From: Patella vulgata
Lineage: Eukaryota; Mollusca; Gastropoda; Patellidae
Direction: 5' to 3'
DNA length: 64,000 nt
NCBI RefSeq assembly: GCF_932274485.2
Contig: NC_065879.2
Span: 20,386,591 to 20,450,590, forward strand
Shown here: piece by piece, positions 50,569-62,700 of the stretch
Layout of the letters: each line of letters begins with the position of its first letter
Numbering within the stretch: the first letter of the stretch is position 1
Position numbers and translations under genes: made by a program
The notes under the pieces: model-generated
What the model saw: only the letters and a program-made list of their open reading frames with translations
Databases searched by the model: none
Told to the model about the DNA's origin: nothing

Positions 50569-50602
<34 letters not shown>
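50346..50602 (+). repeat. Type-2 SINE, head to head with the previous one
   Basis: TTGGTTGGCCGAATGGTTTA, GATTATAAGGTCTGTCAGTA, CCTTGTGGGTTTTCGCAGAG, GAGTGGACATTTTTC and a (TC)n tail. It is more diverged than its opposite neighbour. Confidence 0.85.
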
Positions 50603-50605
<3 letters not shown>

Positions 50606-50759
50606 ACTGTTTCTTTCGCTCCCCCGTCTCTCGCTATCTGTCCCTCACTTTTATTAGAGTAACGGGTAAATTTCGAGAACAGATCCTGTCCAACAAAAAA
50701 ACGACAAATCCGTCCTGGATGTTAAGTATAATCAATGTAAAATCTAAAAATAACAATAA

Positions 50760-51450
50760 TTAGTGTAGGTTTAATAGAGAACCCACATGGCGCCTTTTTA
50801 CTTGCCCTGTCTTTTGGATATTTATAAATCTTCTCGAACGTTACGGTCATCCAGTGACAACGTTTTAATAACGGAAAAAAGGGCCAACCTTTCAAGTTAT
50901 GGAGAGCGATCGTTTTCGTTTCAAGCACAATGCAGTGATTATTTGTTTCCTTTTAGTATGAACACGTGTACCTCTTTAACAACTTTTAAATTTAAACTTA
51001 AAACCTTTTTATTCCAAAAGGCATTTAATTGTTGAATTTATTTTAAATCGCCCCCTAATGTGTATCTGTTCTTATATATTGGTATTTAACACATAGGTAT
51101 TCATACTTTACTGTTTTCATAGATATCTATATTTTATTGGTTTGACTGATTTTATAGACATTTATTTATTTTTCCTTATTTTATAGATATTTATATCATA
51201 TATATATATGTTTATTATAATTTTTTTTAATTTATTTTTTACTGATTTTAATAGTTATTTATTTATTTTTGTACTGATTTTATAGATTTTATTGATATTT
51301 ATTTATTTTTTTACTGTTTCTATAGATATTATTTATTTTTTATTTTTACTGATTTTTATATTTTCTAGTCATGTATTTATTGTAAAGCGCATCTGAACAC
51401 GTATGTGAAAGATAGCTCTATAAAAGTGTATAATAATAATAATAATAATA
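50760..51450 (+). pseudogene. LINE 3' end with (AAT)n tail
   Basis: The frame from 50787 reads SRTLRSSSDNVLITEKRANL, SSYGERSFSFQAQ, SLTTFKFKLKTFLFQKAF then stop, an intact C-terminus of a CR1/L2-type ORF2 protein lacking the usual LWN motif. An AT-rich 3' region follows and ends in (AAT)n. It is truncated at its 5' end, so it is dead. Confidence 0.85.
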
Positions 51451-52146
51451 ATAATATCTTTAACATCACATTTAGTGAAGTACGTACTTAACCGCTATTA
51501 ATTTGAAGTCTAATAGGTGCTAAATTAAACATATTCTAAAATTAAATGCACTAACCCTTTTTTGTTAAGCTAATTCTTAGAATTCAAAAGACACATGACT
51601 TTTGACGAAATTAATAAATTAAAAGACTAAGTGCAATCCTACCCCTAATCCTAACCCTATCTCTAACCCCGTGTGTAGTGAGCAATATAAATTGCATAGA
51701 TAATCCCTTAATTTCAAAAGAAGCATATGCCTTTAAATCAAATTAATAAATTGAACGATTAATTGCCTTTAGGTGTTTGTATTGAATATGATTATATATC
51801 GGTTGGAGTTCTTTTCAGATGGGTTTTTCATTTTTATCATTGAAAAAAGTCTTTGATCGTACGTTTCTTTTATAAATGACATGACATAATTTTAATAAAG
51901 GAGGCGTGTGGCCATGTCTGCTAACAACACATCAAAGCAGGTAAATCGTTTCAATGGCATTAAGAAATAAAAAAAGAAAGACACAGGTAACAATTCCACG
52001 GACTTACGTACACGTACATCGACCCCGTTCGCTGTCTAATATACATGGCACATGGAATGCTCCAATCTCTATGTATTTACTGAATGAGGTTTCAATTACG
52101 CTAATACGTATTATTATTATCATTACCACAGAAAACAGTGATTTTT

Positions 52147-52320
52147 ATACCCCCACATTTTCACGTGGACGTATTATGCCGTCGCCCCTGTCCGTCCGTC
52201 TTGTCTCGTTTCGATATTCGTGCATATCGGAATGTAACTTCCTGATTATTATGGCCCTTGATTGTCCGAAACATCACGTTTTTAGCTTGTGGTCTCACTA
52301 GATTTCACAATTTTTATCAT
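52147..52320 (+). repeat. Fragment related to the 34.2-37.3 kb element
   Basis: TACCCCCACATTTTCACGTG, GGACGTATTATGCCGTCGCC, TTTCGATATTCGTGCATATC and GTAACTTCCTGATTATTATG match the left hairpin and the 330-bp unit of the larger element. Confidence 0.75.
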
Positions 52321-52819
52321 TAAACAATCTCAAATCACCGAATTTACAAACACTGGCCTAAAGGAATCCGTGATATCTGTAAAGTCGTCTTCAATGCTTC
52401 AAGTTGAACGAAATGATGATTGAATTCATTATAAATAACAGACTGGGATGGTTAAACGCAACCATAAAATTATAAACACTTTTGGGGTCGAAATATGTAA
52501 TTGTAAAACACAAATTATGTATTCTATAACCTTGGAGTACCTGGGTAGGTGAGCCACGTGGCCCGTGCGTAATCTGTAACTAGTAGATATTAGGTATTGG
52601 CTATTAGCTGTTACTTGTTTTGTGTATATGATTTTACAAGATCTATTTCCTTTTAAATAACGATTTTATATATTGAAATGGTTTCCCTTATTGATTATTG
52701 GTTAATTACTTGTTACTTGTTTTGTTTATTTTATTCATTTCCTTTTAAATGGATATTTTATATATTTACATGACTCTCTATTAATTATTGTTAAAATTAG
52801 TTGCTATTTGTTTTTGTAT

Positions 52820-52862
52820 ATAAATGAAATGAAATGGGGTTTAACGTCCTACTGTTCTGCTT
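52820..52862 (-). repeat. Type-1 SINE tail fragment
   Basis: AAATGAAATGAAATGGGGTT then TAACGTCCTACTGTTCTGC. Confidence 0.75.
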
Positions 52863-52875
52863 ATAAACCTTCTGT

Positions 52876-53031
52876 ATATTATCAATCTGGTTAAAACACA
52901 GATCCTATTTCGTTTCGTTTTTATAGTTCAAAATTTCGTTTTACTTGTCTTGTAGGCCATCGAAAATACAACAAAACGAAACGAAATATGGATCTGTATT
53001 TTAATCAGATTGGTATATTATATTCATCGTC
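52876..53031. repeat. Foldback with arms of about 45 bp
   Basis: The left arm has ATCAATCTGGTTAAAACACA and TATTTCGTTTCGTTTTT; the right arm is its inverted copy (AAAACGAAACGAAATATGGA, TTTTAATCAGATTGG). The stem-loop motif follows five bases later. Confidence 0.85.
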
Positions 53032-53035
53032 ATGA

Positions 53036-53073
53036 GCTTGATAACGTTGAGATAACACTCAACGAAACGTCGC
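53036..53073 (+). repeat. Dispersed stem-loop motif, copy 3
   Basis: GCTTGATAACGTTGAG, loop, CTCAACGAAACGTCGC. The stem CGTTGAG/CTCAACG is perfect. Confidence 0.65.
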
Positions 53074-53731
53074 TTTAATTTAAATAGTAATTGTGTTCTA
53101 TATTCTATTTTTTATGTGTGTTTATTAGTAGATAAGGTATATTTTTTGTAGATCACCCACATGATATCTTAGTTTCAAGCAACATTACAACCTATGGAAC
53201 TATTTCAAATATGTATTGTAAGCGTGAAATGACTGATTTCACAAACTGTGTGTAACCTCTTGTATATGTGATTTCTGTCGCTTACAGTAGATACAAACTC
53301 ATTGATATTATGTCTAGGAGGGGATTTTACCTATAAGAGAACATAAACTATTATAATATTATATGATTAATAAAATATCTATCGTCCTTTTACTTATAAT
53401 AACTAGCTTACACTGTGCTTAACCCCTATTATATCCCTATTCAAAAACCTAAACAGAATTCAATACATATATATTATTGTAGAATCCGTTTGTAGGAGAT
53501 CTAGTCAACCCTTATACATAACTAACAATAACTGTAGCTATAACTCCATTGTATTAGAGCTTCATATTACCATTTTCCCACTCAGTCTTTCACTTCTAGG
53601 CCCAGTTATACGGATTAAACGATAATCTAACGTAATCGCGTTTAGAGTGTTTCAAATCTCTTAAATTGATACAAAAAAACTTTTTTAAGAAAGGAAGATT
53701 TAGGGATTAGGTGTTGAAACTATTTATTGTG

Positions 53732-53786
53732 ATGAAGAACGTTATCTTGTGCTTTGGTTTAATTTCGATTTTATTTTTAACCAAAG
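53732..53786 (+). CDS. Gene B exon 1, signal peptide
   Basis: MKNVILCFGLISILFLTK then G before GTAAGT, phase 1. Length and phase equal gene A exon 1, and the bases before the ATG are alike (ATTGTGATGAAGAA). Confidence 0.8.
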
Positions 53787-54935
53787 GTAAGTTTTATAAT
53801 TTAGAATGTTTGGGTGGCCATTTTTGATGTGCTCACAAAATGGCGTTCCACGGTCACAGTTTGTTATTCGCGTTTTGTGTTTTTATTTGTGTAGTTTTAA
53901 TGATTTTACATGTTTTATTTTTATACAAAGATATTTTGTTTCTCATATTATTTTGCATGTATAAATGTGTTAAGTTAGGTTGAAAATTTTCTGAAATTGA
54001 TTGGATCAAAAGCTCGTTTTTCCATCTATTTTGTGAAAATATTTCATTAGGGAGACCGTAAATCAAATAGTATATATTTCGTTTTTTCGGACTGTATCAG
54101 TATTGTGCTTGAAACCGACAAGAGAATCATTATAGAAACGTAGCTCCGATTAAAATACAGTAATTGTTTTCCATAGAACTTCTGTGTTTATTTCAATGTG
54201 TTCAATTAATTAAATGCCGTTCAAACAGACATAGACACGTAGCCTGTTTGAAACCCCCAATGTAACAAAATATACGAAAAGCGAGTTTGATTTCTGAATA
54301 TTTAACATTTACGTTATACAAGGAGATGTCATATTACCAGCCTCGTTCTAACTTATTATTAATCAATTTTGAACAAAAACCAAATTCGTTTTATTTACTG
54401 GCATGTTTTGTCTCCTACAAATGCTGTATTTTTGGTATTCATTACTAGGATATATGATTTTGAATATTTAACCATCGAAAAAAAACCGATCAGTCTGAAT
54501 GAAATCAAATGTTTAAGTGACATTATGGGGGATTAGATAAAGAGTTGACAGTTGTTGCTATAATACTTAAAAATAGATAATTTAAAGGGAATATGATGAA
54601 AATTATTTCAATCTGAACCTAGATATTAGTAATAAAATTATGACCAGCCTCGATCGTCATTACTACCATTGTTACTATATTAAACAATGTCTTTTACGGT
54701 TAATCATCAACCGCCGTTGAACCGTTCAAACCTGTTGAAAATCGGATCCATCAGATGGCTTCGAAAGTTGATTATAGTCTTATCGTGTTAATATATGCCT
54801 ACCTAATAGTTTATATAACATTTAAGGCCTGACATATTGTTTTATATTGACATCTGATACGCTCGTATATTTGTCTTAAGGTCGGAGTTTAAGATGTCAT
54901 GAATCTTTTAATTATTGCGTATTGTGGTGAATTAT

Positions 54936-54976
<41 letters not shown>

Positions 54977-56332
54977 CTATATATACGAGTGGTTTAGTTG
55001 GATCATGGACCGTGTTGGATGGACAGGCAACGCCCACGAAGCCTTTAGAATTCTGTGCCGCGGCAAAAGAGAGACCTGACAATCGTGACTAAATTAAATT
55101 AGCTCCCCTCGCGCAAGTATTAAGTTTAAAAGCAAAGAAACAGAAATCAATTCATAATATTTTTTTTATTAATCTTGCTACTCTTTTTTTTTAAACCCAT
55201 ACATAGATAGACTACTAACTGATGATTGGGGTGCATATATATTAGCACATCGTCTTTGTTTACTTCGGACGCGCCTATGTGAATCCGAAAAAAAAAACGT
55301 CGAGTTTTCTTAAAAACAAATCTACTAAAACAATCTTTTAATTTTTACTTCTGCACAATTAATCATCATTCCGGACAGTTTTATACCTGAACTTTATTTT
55401 CATAACTTTAAAATCCTTCATACATACGGGAATTTGGAGTATTAAGCAAAACCAAAATGCTTACAAAACCTATGAAAATATTGAAATCGATAATTTCACA
55501 ATTTTCAACTGCTGCATTTGGAAATTTCAAAGTTTCAAACTGGACAAATTCGTCACTACCGGATAGGAATACTTATCAGGTTGAAAAATTACCGTGTAAC
55601 TATAAGAATACCGTAAATTCCAAGGAGGAGTTCGAGAAATTAATCAGTATAAAATCCCGCAATGTCAAAAATCACATCGCTTGATTTGCCGTTGACACTG
55701 AGATCTCCCGTGTCTCGCGCGAGCGGCAGAGAATCCAACAAACGGGACTCGTTGTCTGTCCATCTATACACGGTCCACCGTTGGATCAAAATGGCTGTTA
55801 TGAGGTTATTTTTCCGGGCCGAAGATCGCGAGGATAGGAAGTTGATTAAAATTAGATGACAATGTAGTATAAAATCAGAAAGCAAGTGAATTTGGAATTT
55901 AATAACTTTAAATAGCTCAATGATTATTTTATTTATGAAGTAAGCGAGAGAGAGAGAAATGGGGATTAAGATCTTTTCGACATAAACTAGGTAATGTCGG
56001 GACTAACATATGGTTCAATTTTATTTCTATGATTTGCTTGCGCGTAGGTGTCTTTAGCATGTGGATGGAAATCAGAGGACTCGGAGAAAGCCCACAAGTT
56101 AAACCCTTGAATGAAGTAAAGTAACGCAACTAAATAAAAATAGACAAAATACGGGCAATTTTGTTTTTGTATAGCACTTTATTTTTATATAGAACCTTAA
56201 TGTGACGGGAGTGCCCTCAGAGAATATAACATAACATAAATTGGTGATACATAAAGCTATTAATACTTCCTACATAGTGTATTATAGAAATCGTATTTAC
56301 AGCTATTGTAATACATATACAGTATAATACAC

Positions 56333-56376
<44 letters not shown>

Positions 56377-59300
56377 GGTACCTACTAACTACTACTACTA
56401 ACATGGGCTCAGAGCGTTTTAACCTGCGATAGAGCATAGTGTCCCAACATTTGTTCTGATAACTTGTACATTGCTCAACAGGAACATTTCACCATCACAG
56501 CTGCGTCTCTACGACCTCGTCATATAAATGACACTGGAAAGGGTTATTTTACGTCTCCACGACCTCGTCATAAAATTGACATTGGGAAGGATTCTTTTGC
56601 GTGTTCCTTGATGTGTAAACTGGTGAAGCTAGGATTTTGGACGCTCTGAATGTATGAATCTTTAACTGTTTAGTAGGGAATCTACTGCTTTAACCACTCA
56701 ATTACCATGACGTCAACATAATGACAGCGCAGCACTGGCGTTATTGTTTCAAATTCCCGCGGGGGGGGGGGGGCGAATGGTTAGCACGTACGCGCTGTTT
56801 CATATCAATGAGTCAACTGGTGAGGTTTAGAATCCCTGGTTGTGCGTGACAAGGAGTAGAGTCGCTTGTCCAACCTCGTGGGTTTTCTCCGGGTCCTCCG
56901 GTTTTCCGCCACTGCTAAAGACCCCTACGCGCAAGCGAATTATTGAAATAAAATTAAACCATATGTTAGTCCCAAAATGACCTAGTTTGAGTGGACGTTA
57001 AACCCCATTTCTCTCCCTCTTTCCGCTCTCTCTCTCTCTCTCTCTCCCTCTCTCAAATTCCCGCTTGTAAGTAACAAGTGGTAGGGTCGTCTGTCCAACC
57101 TCCTGAGTTTCCCCCGGGTCCTCTGCCCCCTCCCCTCATTGCTAAAGACGCCTACGCGCAATCGAATTAAAGAAATAAAATTGAACCCGAAATGACTTGT
57201 GTCGAGTGGACGTTAAGTCCCATTTCTTTCTCACACAGATGAAGAAGTGATAGGGATAGTTCAAATTGCAAATTTGGACAGACTTTATTCATACTAAAGG
57301 GACATACAGTTCATTGACTCAATGACAGACGTTAGAGCACCCACCCGGCGGCCACCCAAACACCCCTGTTTCTTCTGTACCTTAGTAAACAAACCATATA
57401 GGTCTATAACGGTGTTTATATTCTTCCACAATAGAAAGCTGGTACAAATCGTTTTGATCGTTAACCCGGTTGGAATTGTGTTTACATGTTTATAGGTTTA
57501 CTTAATAAAAGGACATGTTATAGTATAATAAATAAAAAATAATTTGTTTTTTTTATATATATCATAGAAAGGTCAACTGTAACGATTAATTTATTTGTAA
57601 TGTTTACAAAAGATATGTTTGTCGTTTAATATATTTCTATCACGGTGTCCGGGAACATTGACCATGACATTGACTCGGTAACTCAGTGACAAGATTTTCG
57701 AAAATAATTCTAATGGGATTTATGCAAGCGATCAAATTACCTCTAGAGCGGCGGTTGAATTGTTTTATATCATATTTAATTTGTAAATCACGCCGTCATC
57801 ACGGATACTTTAATTAAACCGGAAATGCACACCACATAAGCTACATGTACACACCACTGTCAAACCCAAACTGTTTTCCAGTGGTAATGCGAACGCGTTC
57901 TGTGACCACCGCTCAGTATGGCTGATCTTTAAGGTCTCGTCCAGTAAAGTTTTACAGGTGACCCCCCATCATATGGCGTCGGTAACACATACTTTGTTTA
58001 CATCTGACTTAGTAATACAAACTTGTCTGAACAGAATGGGCACCTTTGACCCATTTTACACCTCCGCAAGCTATTTATGTCCCAATTCACTCTATACAGG
58101 ATATACTTCCAACACCTTCTTTCTAGTTCTTAGAAATTTAAAAAATTGTTTAAGAATTTAATTTGCAGACTGAAAACAAAACTAATAATAAAAAGAGTCA
58201 AATAATTCTACCCGATGTCACCACTCTCGGTGAATTTGGCGGCGAAGCGAATATTTACTACCGATCAGTTTGGGACAAAACTATAAACCCCTTAAACTTG
58301 CCTTAATCGCATATTCCACAAATTTGTGTTTGCAGTTTCCACTCGTTTCTAAAGATTTTAAAATATGTAACCGAAATTTAGAAACATAAACAAAAGTTAA
58401 CTCTACTTTCTGGATGGATGTCCGGAAACACAAAGCCGTGTGTGAATTACAGCTTGATATATTTCCATCGTTCGACAAATAATTTAATTGGGATAAACGT
58501 ATATGCAATTTCTCACTTCAATTTGAATTATCCCCCAAACTTCGTTTCTCGGAATGATTTGTAACTACAGTATGAGTGTATAGACGTCCCAAATAAATTA
58601 AAATGTGTAGAAAAGTAAGATGACTCAATTCCAATATGACAGTCTGCCATGATGACTAACTACTTTATTTATTAAAAATGTTCTTCCTGGGTCTAGTCTT
58701 CCCAATTTAAAGGGATGTGACTAGAAATACAAAATCTGCAGAGTCATGACAAATAAACATCATAATGACCAATAAACTTCGTAGCAAATACACTTCATGG
58801 TGAAAACTCGTCTTGACTTACATACGTCGTGATCAATAAACGCCATGATCAATAAACGCCATGACCAATAACCCCCAAGACCAATAAACGTCATGACTCA
58901 TAAACGCCATGACCAATAAACGTCACGACCAGTAAACGTCATGACCAATAAACGTCATGACCAATAAACGTCATGACCAATAAATTGTAGTTGTTTTCAA
59001 GCAACGCTCGCCCAATGTGTCTAGGTGGATCAAAACGTGGATTTATGATGATTAAGAAAGTAAATATTGAGTTATATTTAACAGTGACAATTGGTGTTGA
59101 AAAACTCACATTTGGATTGTTTGGGTTCTCGTCTATGATGACCATTTAAATAGATATATAAATGGAATCAATATAGCATGACGTTTATTGACACATTACT
59201 TCCTGTTACTTCTCGTGTGATAATGATGCCCAGCAATGTAGCATGACGTTAAACACACATTATGCAAAAGCTAAATCTACCTATAGCAAGTCTTTCTTTT

Positions 59301-59678
59301 GGCCGGAAATGTTATCTAAATTATTAATTAGAAATTAATTAACGTTTCTAGACCATAATCAACTCCCGATGCTATCGCTAGCCTGCGATATTTAGCGGAC
59401 TGGAATTCATTTTTTGAAAAATAATTAAACGTAAAAATGGATAATTGAGATTTTGTTTTTATTGTAGCGACTTTAGCAATGATGATTGAGGCCAGCCTAA
59501 AATTCAAAAGCTAATATCTCAACTCTGAGTGGGGCAATTTGACTGAAATGTTCAACATATTCTATTTACGTTATCTATTATTTAACTATTATTGCGAGGA
59601 ATGTCAACTCTTTATATAATCTCTCATAATGCCCTTAGTCCCGAAATGACCTAGTTTGTGTCGAGTGGACGTTAAACC

Positions 59679-59719
<41 letters not shown>

Positions 59720-62700
59720 ATAATGCCCCTTTAACTACACGTTACTTCATGCTAGTTCTCGTATATTAATGATGTCCTGCAACATAGCATGACGTTTATT
59801 AACACGTCACTTTCTGTTATTTCTAATCTCGCCTGTTGGTAATGTAAACATCTAACCATGTCATCTATTTCAGCTGTGGTTAATGCTGCGCCACCAACAT
59901 GTACACCAGCAATTTCTGTAAACATAACGGTGACAGAACCCATAGACACGTTGATAGCAGATTTGAATTGCTCTGATCCGGACCCAGGAGATTCCGTAAC
60001 TTTAAGCTTTCAAAGTGGCAACACGGATACACAGTTCAAAATAAGTGGAGGAAATATTCTGTTAGCTAAAACCTTTACAGAGCAAGTTACATATAAATAT
60101 GTGGTAAGTAGTTAGCTATACATCTCATTTCAACCCTATCTGCATACATAGAATGGACTGTCTACTTGGAGAATACTCTGATTATTCTTCGAGGATGCCC
60201 AAACTATACTTCTAGAATGCCCAAACTATACTTCTAGAATGCTCTGACTACTTCGAGATTGCCCTGACTATACTTCGAGAATGTTATACTATACTTCAAG
60301 ACTGCTTTGAGAATTCTTCTAGAATGGACTGTCTATACATCGAGAATGCTCTGACTATACTGCGAGAATGCTCTGGATGGGAGAGTCACGGTGGCTCAGT
60401 GACCATAACGTTGACTCGCAAACCTGGAGGCGTCGTTGGTCGAAAAAGATCATCTGTATTTTCCGGCTTGTCAGTGGTGTAGGGAAGGGACAATGTATAG
60501 TCTTTCAGATAGGACGAAAACCCGAGTACTCTGTACACATTAGTGTGCACGTAAAAGATCCCTTGGCAATTTGAATTCGAAATAATAGTAGGTCGTAGCG
60601 CTGTCCGGGCAAAATTTCCTTTATAGCACACTGCATGGTGTATACCCGTCTCAATTAGTCAATTCGGAGCACAGCATGGTTTTGACTAAAATCGTCCATT
60701 TAATAATTCAAAAGTGTCGGCCAACTAGTCTAGTGACAAAGTTAAAACATTTAGTTTAAAAATGAATTAAGAAATTTTACTTAGCTTTTTATTGTTTTTC
60801 TCCTTCCATACTGTTGCCTACTTTGTTTCATTTAGTCATGACGTGTATAAAACCGCATTTTAAACAAGCACGATCGTATTATGGACCAGGAACTGACCAT
60901 GTTGATGGATGAAATCTAATTCACGAAATAGATGCAGAATTGTTCAAATAACAAGCATGCCAATTTTCATGTCGGTCGGGATTGAATAGCATCATACAAA
61001 GAAGAAGAAAAAGAAGATGAGTAGCGGTTAGCGAGCAGTTCCTGGTCCTAAAATACAAATATTTTATGGTTTGTTATTGTTGATATTGGTCTTAATCTGG
61101 TGCTTATTTCAAAATCATAAATAGAAAGTCCGGTGATTGATAACATCTCTCAATATTTCAGATGGTCATCCTTGCTACTGACACCAACAGCGAGACGGCA
61201 ACAGTTTCACTGACGGTAGAGGTTGTTAATGTAAATAACAACCCACCTGTAATCACTGGATTACCAACAACTGCTATCAACGTCCTGGAATCAGATCCCA
61301 TAGGAAAACTCATAACAACATGTACACATTCCGACCTAGACCCTAGCAACACTTTAGCTGGACAAACCAGAGTTGGCATTTCTAAACCATGTAAGTTTTA
61401 CTCACGCACAAATCATATAGCCCCCCCCCCCCCAACCAACACACTCGCCATCTTTATAAACCAAGTACATTTTTTTTAAATCGGACGTAAGTTTTTTTTT
61501 TAGATTCCACCTAATCTATCTATATTTAAGCCATATAGTTTGAAATCATGTAGCCCCGCCCCCTCATATTGTAAATCCCCGCATAAATCATGTGCCCCTC
61601 CCCACTCTTATCTTTATAAGCTATACAAGTTTCATATCCGCCACACCCGCCTCCCCAACCCCTCTCTATATTTCAAAACCATATAAATCGAGCATAAATT
61701 GATTTTTTTTTGTCTTTTGTTTAACCCTCTGTTGTCCGAAAAAGTTCATTGGATATTTCCTGCGTAATTTCCCCCTTGTCAGTGGTGCAGGACAGACAGG
61801 GGACAGAGGGCCTGACAATGGACAACGTCAGAATGGACGAAAAACCTAGTTCCCATGTACACATTGGCGTGCACGTAAAATAACTCTTGGCAGTTGGAAT
61901 TCGATATAAGAGAAGACTGTAGCGCCGCTGGCATGGTAAAATTTCCCTCATATCACACTGTATGGCATATGCCCCAGCTTCATTAGCCCAGTCGGAGATG
62001 AACAATAGGACGTTAAACCCCATTTCATTTCATTTGATTTATTTCAGTTGGAGCTGCAGCCCGGAAATGGGTGATAGACAGTCAATCATGTGAGCTATAC
62101 ATCAACACATTATTGGATTATGAAACTACTAAAGAGTATAAAGTGGATATATTAGTCTGGGACCTGGATCCTCACAATCCACGAACGACAACTCAACAAA
62201 TAACCATTAATGTTCAAGATGTGAATGATAATCCACCGGTAGGTAAACACGACAGAGGGAACCTAGGATTGGCTGGCAAATGGCATTCAAGAAACGTAAC
62301 TCTTATTAAAAATACAGTATTTGTTTTCCATAGAACTATTGTGTTTGATTTATTATATTCAAATTTCAGAGTTGTACGGAATATTTATTGGTTGCGCCGA
62401 CGTTGTCAACAACGACGATAGGTGCGTCAATAACTAACATCAACTGTTCAGATCCAGATGTTGGTAACAGCGGCCTGGTGTCATTCCAACTCGACGGTAG
62501 GTAAACTTATTTTAATGTAAGATTTAGATAAAGAGCTGACAGTTCTGGCTATAATAGCTATATTAAAGGTGCATTTTGTAATATTTTGATAAAGAGCTGG
62601 CAGTTCTCGCTACAATAGTTATGTTAAAGGTGCATTTTGTAATATTTAGATAAAGAGCTGACGTCTCTCGCTATAATAGTTCAAAAATAGATATTGAAAA

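Larger units (their letters stand above)
48674..53731. other. Intergenic gap between genes A and B
   Basis: Five kilobases with no supportable host exon. It contains a type-1 SINE, two opposed type-2 SINEs, a LINE 3' end, a fragment of the tandem-repeat element and a foldback. An AATAAA at 49514 is a weak candidate poly(A) signal for gene A. Confidence 0.6.
53787..59873. other. Gene B intron 1
   Basis: Six kilobases between the signal exon and exon 2. Contents are R1 copies, type-2 SINEs, an (AT)n tract at 54938-54975, a (GA)n tract at 56337-56372 and a 16-bp minisatellite. A 75-codon ORF at 55457-55684 (MLTKPMKILKSIISQFSTAA) has no recognisable homologue; I see no splice logic that would add it to the gene. 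Confidence 0.65.

Noticed and set aside
51640-51680. Telomere-like CCTAACCC motifs
   Set aside because: Only a few imperfect units, and inside ordinary intergenic DNA.
4632-54142. Canonical hammerhead ribozyme
   Set aside because: The conserved CUGAUGA box is not intact in any copy; only the stem and GAAA part are similar.
55457-55684. 75-codon ORF MLTKPMKILK in gene B intron 1
   Set aside because: It could be a small gene or retropseudogene, but I found no homologue and no splice sites that fit gene B.
57958-58161. 67-codon ORF in gene B intron 1
   Set aside because: No domain, no splice fit, AT-rich chance frame.
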